A DNA stretch of 47,849 nt from CAZPKH01 sp964407165 (GTDB taxonomy: Bacteria; Bacteroidota; Bacteroidia; Bacteroidales; Muribaculaceae). Made by a program: the position numbers and the translations under genes. Shown in pieces: positions 36,601 through 45,255 of the stretch. The stretch's first letter is position 1. Each line of letters begins with the position of its first letter. The notes below the pieces were generated by a model, which was given only the letters and a program-made list of their open reading frames with translations, was not told where the DNA came from and searched no databases. Location of the stretch: positions 1 through 47,849 of the forward strand of contig CAYOUJ010000015.1 in the NCBI GenBank assembly GCA_964407165.1. The letters run 5' to 3'.

Positions 36601-36882
36601 AAACTGCAGTTCCGGCGCATGACCTTCGACATCGGCCTCGGCGTATTCTACATCAACCAGGCGCACGCCGGCGCTGACACATACGAGACCTTCCGCCTCC
36701 CCGAAGCTATTGTCACGCGCACATCCCTGCAACGTGACGGCACGCTGCGCCGTCGCACCTACCGGCCCACCTTCAAGGCTCTTTACGCCTCCGTCACCTA
36801 CACCTTCGGCTTCGGCCGCAAAGTTCGCCTCGGGGACGAGGCCACCGAGCAGCCCGCGCCCCCTTCGGCCATCCTCAAGTAA
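36584..36882 (+). pseudogene. C-terminal fragment of an outer-membrane barrel protein
   Basis: The frame opens after a TAG without a proper start and reads FRRMTFDIGLGVFYINQAHA, then RPTFKALYASVTYTFGFGRK. These are two or three amphipathic strands with aromatic girdles, typical of the end of a small beta barrel, plus a polar tail. An ATG at 36619 could start a remnant of 87 residues without signal peptide. Likely the 3' end of a lost gene. Confidence 0.5.
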
Positions 36883-36969
36883 GGAGGTGCGGCCGAGGCG
36901 ACCGCCCTCCGTATTTGAGGGTGCGCCTCTAATTTCTGTCACAGAAATATTTTGGGGTTAGGCGCCATC

Positions 36970-37136
36970 GCGCCGCTACCCCCGCCGACCTGCGGCGCAG
37001 CGGCGACCGGCCGCTGACCATTGAGGTCCGGGGTGACCGCAAGCGCTCAAAAAGTGCCGACTACGCCCGGCGCGACGGCATCGACTTCCCCTCCCTCGGC
37101 GTCATTCCCTTCTGGCTGTTGGGCATGATGTGGTGA
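36970..37136 (+). pseudogene. Orphan C-terminal fragment with a membrane helix
   Basis: An open frame without a start codon reads DLRRSGDRPLTIEVRGDRKR, later ending SLGVIPFWLLGMMW and stop. The basic stretch followed by a hydrophobic end could be the far end of the same membrane regulator as the fragment at 36390 (inference from style only). Between the fragments is a GGAGG-type palindrome (about 36881-36912). Confidence 0.4.
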
Positions 37137-37143
37137 TGCAAAC

Positions 37144-37551
37144 TCAATCCATGGCCCTCTCGGCGGCTATCTCAACGAATACGCCTTCGGGACCGGCGAC
37201 GCAACACTCATAGTAGCCGTCGCCGGTCATGCGCGGCCCGCTCACCGTTTCATAACCGTCAGCAAGGAGCCGCTCGGCCAGTGCATCGACGTCGGCGCGC
37301 ATGCCCACAGTAAGGGCGATGTGTGCATATCCCACACCAAAGGGGGAGGACTCCGATCCCGACACCTCCGGCCGCGTCATCACCTCCAGGGCGCTGCCGC
37401 CGCCGAAGCGAATGAAGTAGGAGTGGAAGCCGGTGCGGGGGTTGTAGTAGTGCTCGCCGCTGACGCCGCCGAAATACTTCTCAAAGAACGCCCGCGCTCC
37501 CTCGAGATCCTTGACATACAGCCCTATATGATGTAGCATGCCCATATTCAC
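37144..37551 (-). CDS. VOC-family protein (glyoxalase/dioxygenase fold)
   Basis: 135 residues in two beta-alpha-beta-beta-beta units. The first half begins MLHHIGLYVKDLEGARAFFE (metal-ligand-type His) and contains HSYFIRFGGGSALEVMTRPE with a potential Glu ligand. The second begins GYAHIALTVGMRADVDALAE and ends GPEGVFVEIAAE. The ligand spacing (His, Glu, His, Glu) is of the metal-dependent VOC type. The reaction is unknown; related proteins include lactoylglutathione-lyase-like and methylmalonyl-CoA-epimerase-like enzymes. The start could be MNMG (37551) or MGML (37545). Confidence 0.85.
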   Translation of the reverse strand: MNMGMLHHIGLYVKDLEGARAFFEKYFGGVSGEHYYNPRTGFHSYFIRFGGGSALEVMTRPEVSGSESSPFGVGYAHIALTVGMRADVDALAERLLADGYETVSGPRMTGDGYYECCVAGPEGVFVEIAAERAMD

Positions 37552-37562
37552 AAATTTTTCCC

Positions 37563-37570
37563 CAAAGTTA
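37563..37570 (-). promoter_or_regulatory. -7 box of the VOC gene
   Basis: On the minus strand TAACTTTG, 11 nt before the start. TTTG is 25 nt upstream, farther than usual. Confidence 0.55.
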
Positions 37571-37705
37571 CAATTTTTCCCCGATATACACTCATCAAAT
37601 ACATATTTCGCATTTCGGTAGTGAAATTAGAAAGTCGCCGCGCACCCTTTTGGCTCGGAGCCCAAAATTTTCAGCATTAAAATGAGGAGATTGTAATAAA
37701 ATGTT

Positions 37706-37713
37706 TAACTTTG
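37706..37713 (+). promoter_or_regulatory. -7 box of the DUF805 gene
   Basis: TAACTTTG is a full match, 74 nt before the ATG at 37788. Confidence 0.55.
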
Positions 37714-37787
37714 CAGTGCATATCGCCATTGCGGCGACGGCCCACACACAATACCCACATTTACCAACCCCAAAACCAATCAACACT

Positions 37788-38167
37788 ATGACTTTCGGTC
37801 AATCCATCTCGACGTGCCTGCGCAAGTACACCTCTTTCGACGGCCGCGCCTCCCGCTGGAGTACTGGTGGTTCATCCTGTTCTACTTCATCTGCGGCTAT
37901 GCTGCCGGTTTCATCGGTGCCTTAATCGGCCCCCGCGCCTACTTAGCCATTTCATTTATAGTCTACATGGGGCTGATTGCGCCCTGCATCTGCGTGCAAG
38001 TGCGCCGCCTCCATGACACAGGCCGCAGCGGATGGTGGTGCTGGCCCCCACTCCTCCCCATAGTCGGCAGCATTTGGCTGCTCGTGCTCATGCTCCTTCC
38101 CTCGCAGCCCTTCCCCAACGATTATGACGAGCCAGACTTCGACAACCCCGAAGCCTTCACCGCCTGA
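37788..38167 (+). pseudogene. DUF805 membrane protein, frameshifted
   Basis: The gene starts at ATG 37788 with MTFGQSISTCLRKYTSFDGR and continues ASR up to about 37856. The family then expects SEYWWF, but the sequence CGC-TGGAG-TAC carries one base too few. The protein resumes in the next frame as EYWWFILFYFICGYAAGFIG, then ICVQVRRLHDTGRSGWWCW, and ends at 38167. So a 1-bp deletion near 37857 splits an otherwise intact ~126-residue DUF805 protein (four membrane helices expected). It could be a real pseudogene or a sequencing/assembly error. The downstream half alone has an ATG at 37814, but in that frame it reads non-family residues before the tryptophans. Confidence 0.8.
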
Positions 38168-38256
38168 CCCCCACCCCCCAACAACAGAATTGACGGGTTT
38201 CATAGATTGGACCATAATCCGTAAGACCCGTTTTAGAGCCAAAATTTTGAGAGCGA

Positions 38257-39060
38257 ATGAATACAAAAAGAACCACACCCAACGCACCCGCTCGCAAGCT
38301 GGCGTTGCGCCAATGGCTTGCAATCAGCTGCATCTGCATGCTATTGATTCCGATAACCATTGCGGGTGCACAGTCGCCAGAGTGTCAGTCCAAATCCGGG
38401 AATGAGGATTTGAGCCGGTTGGCCAAAGGCGCAAACAGCGCGTCCTCCCGGACGGAGCAATACATCAGCGGCCACGAGTATGTCGATCTGGGCTTGCCTT
38501 CGGGACTCCTGTGGGCCACGTGCAATGTCGGCGCCACCACCCCCGCCGACTGGGGCAATTATTACGCGTGGGGCGAAGTGCTCCCCAAGCCTGTTTACAC
38601 CCATGACAACTCCCTGTTTTACAACAAGGCACTGGATTTCCTGCAGTCAAACGGCATAGTGGATGCCATAGGCAACTTGACCAACGCGTGCGACGCCGCC
38701 CGCCTGCTGTGGGGAGGGCCGTGGCGCATCCCCACGATGGAGGAGATGGTGGAACTGAACAACCTCTGCACATGGGAATGGGCCACCATCAATTCAGTCA
38801 ACGGTTATAAAGTGACAGGCCCCAATGGCAACTGTATTTTCCTCCCTGCTACAGGCTGGTATAATTCGGCTAGCTCGGGCGAGCTTGACTGCCAAAACGA
38901 GCGCAGCGAATATTGGAGCTCTACGGTTAAGAGTTACGGGGGTGACGAGTCGGCCAGATGCCTCTTCTTTATGAATGGCGACAGGCACTGGGTCGGTACC
39001 GGTCATGAGGTACAACGTTCGCGTGGCCTTACCATCCGACCTGTGTGCGAAAAGCCATAG
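38257..39060 (+). CDS. Secreted FISUMP/DUF1566-type protein
   Basis: 267 residues. An N-terminal signal anchor (LRQWLAISCICMLLIPITIA then GAQS) is followed by a linker and one FISUMP/Fib_succ_major-type domain from about residue 70: YVDLGLPSGLLWATCNVGAT, TPADWGNYYAWGE, CDAARLLWGGPWRIPTMEEM, CIFLPATGWYN, SEYWSST and RSRGLTIRPV. These domains are common in secreted Bacteroidota proteins of unknown ligand. A proper terminator follows. It is the last clearly chromosomal-type gene before the mobile-element genes begin. Confidence 0.85.
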   Translation: MNTKRTTPNAPARKLALRQWLAISCICMLLIPITIAGAQSPECQSKSGNEDLSRLAKGANSASSRTEQYISGHEYVDLGLPSGLLWATCNVGATTPADWGNYYAWGEVLPKPVYTHDNSLFYNKALDFLQSNGIVDAIGNLTNACDAARLLWGGPWRIPTMEEMVELNNLCTWEWATINSVNGYKVTGPNGNCIFLPATGWYNSASSGELDCQNERSEYWSSTVKSYGGDESARCLFFMNGDRHWVGTGHEVQRSRGLTIRPVCEKP

Positions 39061-39083
39061 AACCAGCCATATAGCCAAACAGC

Positions 39084-39118
39084 AAAAGAGCGCGATCCAT
39101 ACGGCTCGCGCTCTTTTT
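39084..39118 (+). terminator. Intrinsic terminator of the FISUMP gene
   Basis: The arms AAAAGAGCGCG and CGCGCTCTTTT (11 bp) enclose a 12-nt loop, followed by TGGG. Confidence 0.85.
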
Positions 39119-39201
39119 GGGTGATAGCATATGTGCTTAGTCCTCTATCGCTGCCTGGGCCCCTAAGATATTGTCCTCCACTACAATCACTTACCCTCAA
39201 A

Positions 39202-39348
39202 GTGTAAGTGAAGTGTAAGTGGTGAGGAACTAATATTTAAGGTTTAATCCGCTGAAATTGAGCGTTTTACTCAATTGCGGCTTGGGCCACTTCAATACAC
39301 CTCGCCATTTCAGGCACTTATGCAGTCGGTGTAAGTGAAGTGTAAGTG
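39202..39348 (+). repeat. Pair of 20-bp direct repeats at the edge of the mobile region
   Basis: GTGTAAGTGAAGTGTAAGTG occurs at 39202-39221 and 39329-39348, 127 bp apart. Each copy itself holds two GTGTAAGTG units 11 bp apart. The first copy is preceded by an inverted CACTTAC. The rest of the gap 39119-39428 shows no gene. Confidence 0.85.
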
Positions 39349-39428
39349 CAAACCCAAGGGCACCTGCCTACCACATTTATCTATGGCAACTAATGCGCTT
39401 TTGTCTTACGCTAAAACTTCATCTCGGG

Positions 39429-39869
39429 TTAATGATTTTGAAGTTTCTTGTTCAGTTCGATTATCTCTATCTTATCTTGTAGTTGACTCTTCAACTGCTC
39501 GATTTGCTCTCGTTGGCCCTGCTTGCTTTCCTCCAGTCCCTTGACCTTTTCCTTCATCACCTCCAACTGGGCGAGCAGGGCAGCGTCGCCGATGCTGTTG
39601 AAGGCGTCGCCGTCGCCGAGCGACACCGCCGCGAGGTAGGCCGACACGTTGGTGGGAAACTCGCAGAATAGGGCGAAGAAATTATAGTTGAGCGCGTGGC
39701 ATATCTTGATGAGCCTGTTAGTCTCAATCGTCTCGCGCTCGAAAATGCGGTTAACGTGCTGTTGGGGCACCCCAATCCGGCGCCCGAACTCGGTTTTGGT
39801 CATCTTCTGCTTTTCGAGCTGTTTGAGGATGGCCTCGCCGATATGTACTTCTTTTAGTCCTATGTTCAT
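39429..39869 (-). CDS. Xre-family HTH repressor with coiled-coil tail
   Basis: 146 residues. A helix-turn-helix of the Cro/CI type occupies about 10-65 (ILKQLEKQKMTKTEFGRRIG, VPQQHVNRIFERETIETNRL). A coiled coil rich in Glu, Lys and Gln fills about 100-146 (VMKEKVKGLEESKQGQREQI), probably for oligomerisation. Divergent from the small-gene and primase operon on the plus strand, as expected for a master repressor of a mobile element. A minus-strand TAACTTTG at 39992-39985 may be its promoter, with a leader of about 115 nt. Confidence 0.85.
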   Translation of the reverse strand: MNIGLKEVHIGEAILKQLEKQKMTKTEFGRRIGVPQQHVNRIFERETIETNRLIKICHALNYNFFALFCEFPTNVSAYLAAVSLGDGDAFNSIGDAALLAQLEVMKEKVKGLEESKQGQREQIEQLKSQLQDKIEIIELNKKLQNH

Positions 39870-40031
39870 GGTTAAATATCAAACATCAAACTGTGATTTA
39901 TTCTTAATAAATCAGCCAAAATTAGGTTTGGGCCAACTATATTCCGTTACTTTGCGTTACGACTTAGCAGCCGATACCCGACTGCAAAGTTAGTCATTAA
40001 TCATCAATCCAGAAAATAAATACACAACAAA

Positions 40032-40223
40032 ATGACACCTACGACTTCAAAGATTCGGCCTGTGCTCCAGGCCATGCAGCCCGGGGACACCCAAGTGTTC
40101 CCTATCGAGCGACTGAAAACCGTGCGCACCCAGGCCTCCGAGCTGGGCGCTATCTACGACCGCGTTTACACCACGACCACCGACCGCGTGGAGCGAACCA
40201 TTGAGGTCAAGCGCGTTAGCTAA
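40032..40223 (+). CDS. Small mobile-element protein, function unknown
   Basis: 63 residues, starting MTPTTSKIRPVLQAMQPGDT. The style (a short strand, then VFPIERLKTVRTQASELGAI, then TTTDRVERTIEVKRVS) suggests a small beta-alpha-beta DNA-binding or regulatory fold that I have seen in Bacteroidota mobile elements. No confident family. First gene rightward from the repressor. Confidence 0.65.
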   Translation: MTPTTSKIRPVLQAMQPGDTQVFPIERLKTVRTQASELGAIYDRVYTTTTDRVERTIEVKRVS

Positions 40224-40233
40224 AGCCACCGCC

Positions 40234-40509
40234 ATGCCCCTGCTCCAATTCCTGGACCGGCTCGTGCCCTATGACCGTTTCCTCAACGACGTGGCGGCCA
40301 CCGTCGTGCAGATGATGCACAACGACCGGCAAGACCCCGAGTTTGTAAGCCAACGACGGGCTTTTGCCATGTTTGGGCGCCGCAACGTCGAGCGCTGGAG
40401 GAAACAAGGCAAGGTGGAGCCGTGCAAGCGCCCCGGTCGCGTCGAGTACCGCACCGCCGACCTGCGCCTGCTGCAACGTGTGCAACAAGACTACTTCACA
40501 GACGAGTAG
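40234..40509 (+). CDS. HTH DNA-binding protein (excisionase-like)
   Basis: 91 residues from ATG 40234 (MPLLQFLDRLVPYDRFLNDV). The C-terminal half, FAMFGRRNVERWRKQGKVEP followed by RVEYRTADLRLLQ, matches the winged-HTH/MerR-like pattern of excisionase and helix-turn-helix group 17 proteins. Likely a directionality factor or transcription regulator of the element. The longer frame from TTG 40201 overlaps the previous gene and is less likely. Confidence 0.7.
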   Translation: MPLLQFLDRLVPYDRFLNDVAATVVQMMHNDRQDPEFVSQRRAFAMFGRRNVERWRKQGKVEPCKRPGRVEYRTADLRLLQRVQQDYFTDE

Positions 40510-40542
40510 CCGGTGTTTAACCCTGAAGAACTGTAATTCTGC

Positions 40543-40758
40543 ATGACAAGACCAAAACCCGACGTCGACCCCGACCGACGTTACTGCATCAAGGAGGTTT
40601 GCGACCTCCTTAACATTTGCCGGGACACTGTGCGCAAGTACACCCACAACGAAACGATTGTGTGCATAAGGGTCACGAGCCGTGAGATTTACTATCTCGG
40701 CTCTGAAATCCTCATATTGCACTCTGTACTAACCAAAAATGGTGTGAGCAATGATTGA
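40543..40758 (+). CDS. Small HTH protein (excisionase/DUF3853-like)
   Basis: 71 residues. YCIKEVCDLLNICRDTVRKY is a classic HTH_17 helix pair, and the remainder forms a wing (VTSREIYYLGSEI). It overlaps the primase start by 8 bp (ATGATTGA), so the two are translationally coupled. Confidence 0.75.
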   Translation: MTRPKPDVDPDRRYCIKEVCDLLNICRDTVRKYTHNETIVCIRVTSREIYYLGSEILILHSVLTKNGVSND

Positions 40759-43700
40759 CGACTCGGTTATCCGCCAGGTGCACGACCGCGCCGACATTCT
40801 CGATGTCGTCACCGGCTACAACGTGCAATTAAAGCGCGTTGGAGCCAACTGGAAAGGCTGCTGCCCGTTCCACAACGAGAGGACACCCTCGTTTATCGTC
40901 AGCCCCGGCCGGGGTACCTTCCACTGCTTCGGCTGCAAGGCCCACGGCGACGCCATTGCCTTCGTCATGAACATCGACGGCAAGACTTACCCCGAGGCTA
41001 TAGAATACCTCGCGGGCAAGTTAGGCATCACCGTCACCCACAACGAGCGCCAACAGACCGACGAGGAACGCGAGGCAGCTCGCCGCCGCGAGAGCATGAA
41101 GATTGCCGTGGAGGCCGTGCAAGACTGGTTCGTGGCCCAGCTCCAGGCCGACACCCCCGAGGCCGAGAACGCCCGGCGCTACGCCTATGGCCGCTGGGGC
41201 GAGGAATACTGCAAGACTGTCGGCATCGGCTTTGCCCCCGACAGTTGGGACGCCCTCGTTGACCACTGCAAGAGCCGCTGCATAAGCACCAACCTGCTCG
41301 TTGACGCAGGCGCCCTGCGTTTCTCGGACAAGGCCAAGAAACTCTACTCCTTCTTCCGTGGCCGCGTCACCATTCCCATAGCCGACCGCTACGGCAAGGT
41401 AATCGCCTTCACCGCCCGCGACCTCGGCGGCGACCCCGACCACAAGTACATCAACTCGCCCGACTCCGACATCTTCAAGAAGGGCAGCGTGGTGTTCGGC
41501 CTGCGCACGGCGCAGCGCAACGCCTCGCGCAACAACCGCTTCATCATCGTGGAGGGCGCACCCGACGTGCTGCGCCTCCAGTCCGACGAGGTGGGGCTGA
41601 CTGAAACCGTCGCCACCCTCGGCACTGCCTGGAACGACGAGCAATTCAAGCAACTGCAACGCTACACCTCCAAGCTCGTGTTCCTGCCCGACGCCGACCC
41701 GCCTAAGGAGGGCGAGGACTTCGGCCCCGGCATAAAGGCAGTGATGAAGAACGGGCTGCAGGCCCTTCACCTGGGCTTCGACGTCTACGTCCGGGAGATA
41801 CCCGTTGGGCGCAAAACCACCACGGTGCCGCTGTTCGACTTCGAGATTGAGGAACTGCAAGAGCAGATCCTCAAAAAGAAAGTCGCGGCGGCCAAGAAGG
41901 ACGGAGTGCCCAAGAAGGAGCGAGACAACATCACGCTCACCGACGCCGAGGTGCAGGCCATACCGCGCACCCGCGAGCTTTTCATACGCTACGAAAAGCA
42001 AGACCCCGACACCTACGTCACATCCGGCGATGCTTTCAACGCCCTCGAAGAAGTGCCCTTCCCGCTGTGGTACGGCACCAAGGTCTTGTCCGCGGCCAAG
42101 ACTGACCTTGACAAGGCCAAGGCCGTTGACCAAATCGCCTCCGAGGTGCTGGTGCACGTTGCCGACGACAACGTGCTCAACTACATTCAGGAACGCCTCT
42201 CGCAGGTTTTCGGCAGGCTCAAACTCTGGCGCGACGCCACCCGCAAGGCGGTGGACGACCGCGACCGCGAGCGGCGCCGCAAGGCCCGCGAGGCCCTGAC
42301 CGGCGACGAGGCCGCAATGCGAGAGCTGGGCATCATCGTGAAGAACGGCTGTTACTGCTCCTACGACAAGGAAGGCGACCTTGAACGTTGGAGCAACTTC
42401 ACGATGGAGCCGCTGTTCCACATCATCGACGGCGAGAACGCCATTCGCATCTTCCGGCTGAAGAACGAGCGCGGCTCAGTCCGGGAGATTGAGTTTCGCC
42501 AGGACGAGCTAATCTCCCTCACCGCCTTCCAGCGCCGCGTCGAGAGCAGCGGCTTTTTCGTGTTCAAGGGAGACGTCGCCAAGTTGCAGAACCTCAAGGA
42601 GTACCTTTACAGCATCACCGACAGCGCCGTGCAGCTCACGAAGATGGGCTGGAACGGCACCGAGGAGGTGTATGCTTTCGGCGACGGCATACTGGCCGAC
42701 AACGTGCTCTATCCAATCAACGACCTCGGCATTGTCAAGATTGGCGACCGCACATTCTACCTGCCGGCCTTCTCCAAGATGCACATTGACCAGAAGGACG
42801 CCTTCCAGTTCGAGCGCTCCTTCTCCTGCCGCCAGCACGGCGACGTGTCGCTCTACGAATACGTCGACCGAATGGTCACTGTATTCGGCGACAACGCCAA
42901 GGTGGGCTTCGCCTTTGTGCTGGCCACGCTCTTTCTCGACATCGTGAAGCTCTCGTCGAAACGCCTGGCCCTGCTCAACATATTCGGGCGCAAGGGCACC
43001 GGCAAGACTGAGCTGGGCACGGCCTTGATGTCGTTCTTCATACGGCAGAACGACCCGCCCTCGCTCGCCACCACTTCGCTGGCCTCGCTCAACGACATGC
43101 TCTCCTGCGCCGAGAACAACTTGGTGCACCTCGACGAGTACAAGAACGACCTCGACTTCCGCAAAATCGAAATCCTAAAGCAGATTTGGGGCGGCAGCGG
43201 ACAGACCAAGAAGAACATGGACGGCGACAAGAAGGTGCAGCGCACCTTTGTGCGCTCGTCGGTGGTGCTCTCGGGGCAGGACGCCCCCATTCGCGATGAC
43301 GCCCTCTTTTCGCGCGTCATTCACCTCTCGTACTCCGAGGCCACCTTCTCGAAGGAGGCCAAGCGCAACTTCGAGGAGTTCCAGGCGATCAGCGCCAAGG
43401 GCGCGTCGCACCTGACTATCCAACTGCTGAAGCTCCGCAAGCTGTTCGAGGCCGACTACGCCACCCATTACGCCGTCTGCAAGCGCGAGCTGATTGCCGC
43501 CCTCGCGGATGACAACGTTGAAGACCGCCTGCTCAACAACTGGCTGGCGCCGTTGGCGGCGTTCCACACCGTCCAAACCTCGCTCGACCTGCCGTACACC
43601 TACACAGACCTTTTCAACATCTGCGTCGGCGGCATACGGAGGCAGAACGAGCAGTTGAAGAAGAACAGCGACATTGCAGTGTTCTGGAACCTTCTCGATT

Positions 43701-44209
43701 CCAACCACATGCAAGGGCGCATCGTGGCCAAGGCACACTTCATTCTGCGCCACCGCTCGCAGTTCAAGCGCACCGACGGCACGGTCATAGACTTCGAGCG
43801 CGACAAGATGCTGCTCTACCTCAACTACAAGGGCACCGTCGAAGTGCTCGGACAGCGCGTCAGCGGCTCCAACGTCGTCGGCAAGCTCGACATCGTTTCG
43901 TTGGAGTCGTACCTGCGCACGCACCCGGCCTTCCTGGGCACCAAGCAGGAGCGGTTTTGGAAACTCACCGCCAACGGAACGCCGGAGTACACCTACGAGG
44001 TGCGCCGCGACGGCGACGGCACGCAGCAGGCTCGCCGCGTGGTCGAGGTGAGGCCGATGGCCTTCGTCTTCGACTACGACCTGCTCAAAGAGAGCTATGA
44101 CCTCAACCTCCAGACCGAAACCCACGGCGAGAACGACCTCTCCGAGGAAGACCTGCCGCCGGCCCCGGCCTCGCCACCACCTGCAAGGCAGGAGGAGTTG
44201 CCCTTCTAA
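40751..44209 (+). CDS. Mobile-element primase: CHC2 zinc finger, Toprim and P-loop ATPase
   Basis: 1152 residues. A DnaG-like CHC2 zinc finger is at the N terminus (Cys38, His41, Cys59, Cys62; CCPFHNERTPSF and FHCFGCKAHGDAIAF). The primase core and Toprim domain follow (about 255-355; RFIIVEGAPDVL, then KLVFLPDADPP). A middle region of about 350 residues is unassigned. A helicase-like ATPase follows, with Walker A GRKGTGKTE (about 745-755) and Walker B NNLVHLDEYKND (about 790). The tail is charged with LPPAPASPPPARQEELPF. This combination would let an element start and drive its own replication. It follows two HTH genes and precedes a possible origin. The zinc-finger start decides the ATG at 40751. 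Confidence 0.85.
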   Translation: MIDDSVIRQVHDRADILDVVTGYNVQLKRVGANWKGCCPFHNERTPSFIVSPGRGTFHCFGCKAHGDAIAFVMNIDGKTYPEAIEYLAGKLGITVTHNERQQTDEEREAARRRESMKIAVEAVQDWFVAQLQADTPEAENARRYAYGRWGEEYCKTVGIGFAPDSWDALVDHCKSRCISTNLLVDAGALRFSDKAKKLYSFFRGRVTIPIADRYGKVIAFTARDLGGDPDHKYINSPDSDIFKKGSVVFGLRTAQRNASRNNRFIIVEGAPDVLRLQSDEVGLTETVATLGTAWNDEQFKQLQRYTSKLVFLPDADPPKEGEDFGPGIKAVMKNGLQALHLGFDVYVREIPVGRKTTTVPLFDFEIEELQEQILKKKVAAAKKDGVPKKERDNITLTDAEVQAIPRTRELFIRYEKQDPDTYVTSGDAFNALEEVPFPLWYGTKVLSAAKTDLDKAKAVDQIASEVLVHVADDNVLNYIQERLSQVFGRLKLWRDATRKAVDDRDRERRRKAREALTGDEAAMRELGIIVKNGCYCSYDKEGDLERWSNFTMEPLFHIIDGENAIRIFRLKNERGSVREIEFRQDELISLTAFQRRVESSGFFVFKGDVAKLQNLKEYLYSITDSAVQLTKMGWNGTEEVYAFGDGILADNVLYPINDLGIVKIGDRTFYLPAFSKMHIDQKDAFQFERSFSCRQHGDVSLYEYVDRMVTVFGDNAKVGFAFVLATLFLDIVKLSSKRLALLNIFGRKGTGKTELGTALMSFFIRQNDPPSLATTSLASLNDMLSCAENNLVHLDEYKNDLDFRKIEILKQIWGGSGQTKKNMDGDKKVQRTFVRSSVVLSGQDAPIRDDALFSRVIHLSYSEATFSKEAKRNFEEFQAISAKGASHLTIQLLKLRKLFEADYATHYAVCKRELIAALADDNVEDRLLNNWLAPLAAFHTVQTSLDLPYTYTDLFNICVGGIRRQNEQLKKNSDIAVFWNLLDSNHMQGRIVAKAHFILRHRSQFKRTDGTVIDFERDKMLLYLNYKGTVEVLGQRVSGSNVVGKLDIVSLESYLRTHPAFLGTKQERFWKLTANGTPEYTYEVRRDGDGTQQARRVVEVRPMAFVFDYDLLKESYDLNLQTETHGENDLSEEDLPPAPASPPPARQEELPF

Positions 44210-44714
44210 CCCTCACGTTTAGGTCGTGTTCACCGATACCGGGAACACGACCTAAAAAATTTTTTGTGCCAAAAATTTTTTGCCGCCAAGTTGGCGAAAT
44301 TCGGGTTAGACAGTTTAGACAACGTAGACAACGCAGCAGGTCAGCGGGTTAGACCCCCTGACACCACTGCCAAACGTCAGCCGCCGTTAGACAAAACCGC
44401 CGAGAAATCGGCAACGCAAGCCAAATTCAGCCACGAAAAGCCACCATTATTATATATTTCTTGTTTGACTAAGAAATATATCTATCTGTATAATAGGGGC
44501 TTCACGCTCTGTTCGTGGCTGTGGCTTGCCCGGCTGTGTTGTCTAAGGGTCGTGCGGCTCCGGGAAAATCCACGAAATTTTCCCGTCTGAAAAATTTCTG
44601 TTTTCCCTCCTGTCCTCATTGCCATACAAAGGCTGTGACGTTGCCGATTTTCGGCAACGCAAGCCCCTCAAATCGCTCGTTAACTCGCTGATTTTCGGTA
44701 AATTTGTAGGGTAA
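44210..44714. other. 505-bp gap with terminator and candidate replication origin
   Basis: No gene is seen. After the primase terminator (44218-44256) come TAGACA-type repeats (44308-44330) and TCGGCAACGCAAGCC twice in direct orientation (about 44408 and 44652). The pair AGCCACGAA / TTCGTGGCT (about 44430 and 44512) encloses an AT-rich segment. That segment holds the perfect inverted repeat ATATATTTCTT (44452-44462) and AAGAAATATAT (44471-44481) with an 8-nt loop. Confidence 0.6.
44218..44256 (+). terminator. Terminator of the primase gene
   Basis: The 14-bp arms TTTAGGTCGTGTTC and GAACACGACCTAAA are perfect, with an 11-nt loop, followed by AAATTTTTTG. Confidence 0.9.
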
Positions 44715-45206
44715 ATGAGCGACCGAATGAGCGAGATTTGCATATATGTGGCGATGGACGACTACCTGCGGCAGTGGTTCGTGAACGACTGCGGCGGCAG
44801 CCAGCCGGTCACGCTGCAAAAAGGGAGCGTCGAGAGCAAGATACTCGAGGTGTACCTTGCCCGCCGTCCGGCCTCGGTGGCACCCGACCTCGCAGGGCCG
44901 GGGAAGGTGGGCATCGTCATACCCACTTTCCGGCACCGCCCGGCAGAAGTCTACAACTATCTGCCGAGCCGCGCGATGACGGCCCTGCTCACCTCCATTC
45001 GCAACCGCTTCGACATAGCGCTCTGGAACGACCTGCACCATTTCGGCAAAATTGGCCGCCGCCAGGACGAGCTGATATTTGCCTGGATGGAGAAGCACAA
45101 CATCGACCTGACGGAGGCAAACTGGAACGCCATCGCCAAGCGATACCAGCGGCAGCGTGACCTATACCTCGACCGCCAGCGCAAAAAATCGAAAAATTCT
45201 CGTTGA
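44715..45206 (+). CDS. Mobile-element protein, function unknown
   Basis: 163 residues, starting MSDRMSEICIYVAMDDYLRQ. Visible blocks are WFVNDCGGSQPVTLQKGSVE, VGIVIPTFRHRPAEVYNYLP, ALLTSIRNRFDIALWNDLHH and a basic C-terminal helix (AKRYQRQRDLYLDRQRKKSK). The charged helical end suggests nucleic-acid or protein binding. Similar proteins are, as far as I recall, found in Bacteroidota phages and mobile elements but have no assigned role. An alternative start is MSEIC at 44727. Codon use is GC-rich like the neighbours. Confidence 0.65.
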   Translation: MSDRMSEICIYVAMDDYLRQWFVNDCGGSQPVTLQKGSVESKILEVYLARRPASVAPDLAGPGKVGIVIPTFRHRPAEVYNYLPSRAMTALLTSIRNRFDIALWNDLHHFGKIGRRQDELIFAWMEKHNIDLTEANWNAIAKRYQRQRDLYLDRQRKKSKNSR

Positions 45207-45255
45207 TTTCGGCCCCGGCCAAAATCGCACTTTCCGCCTTTTCCGCTTTCCCACG

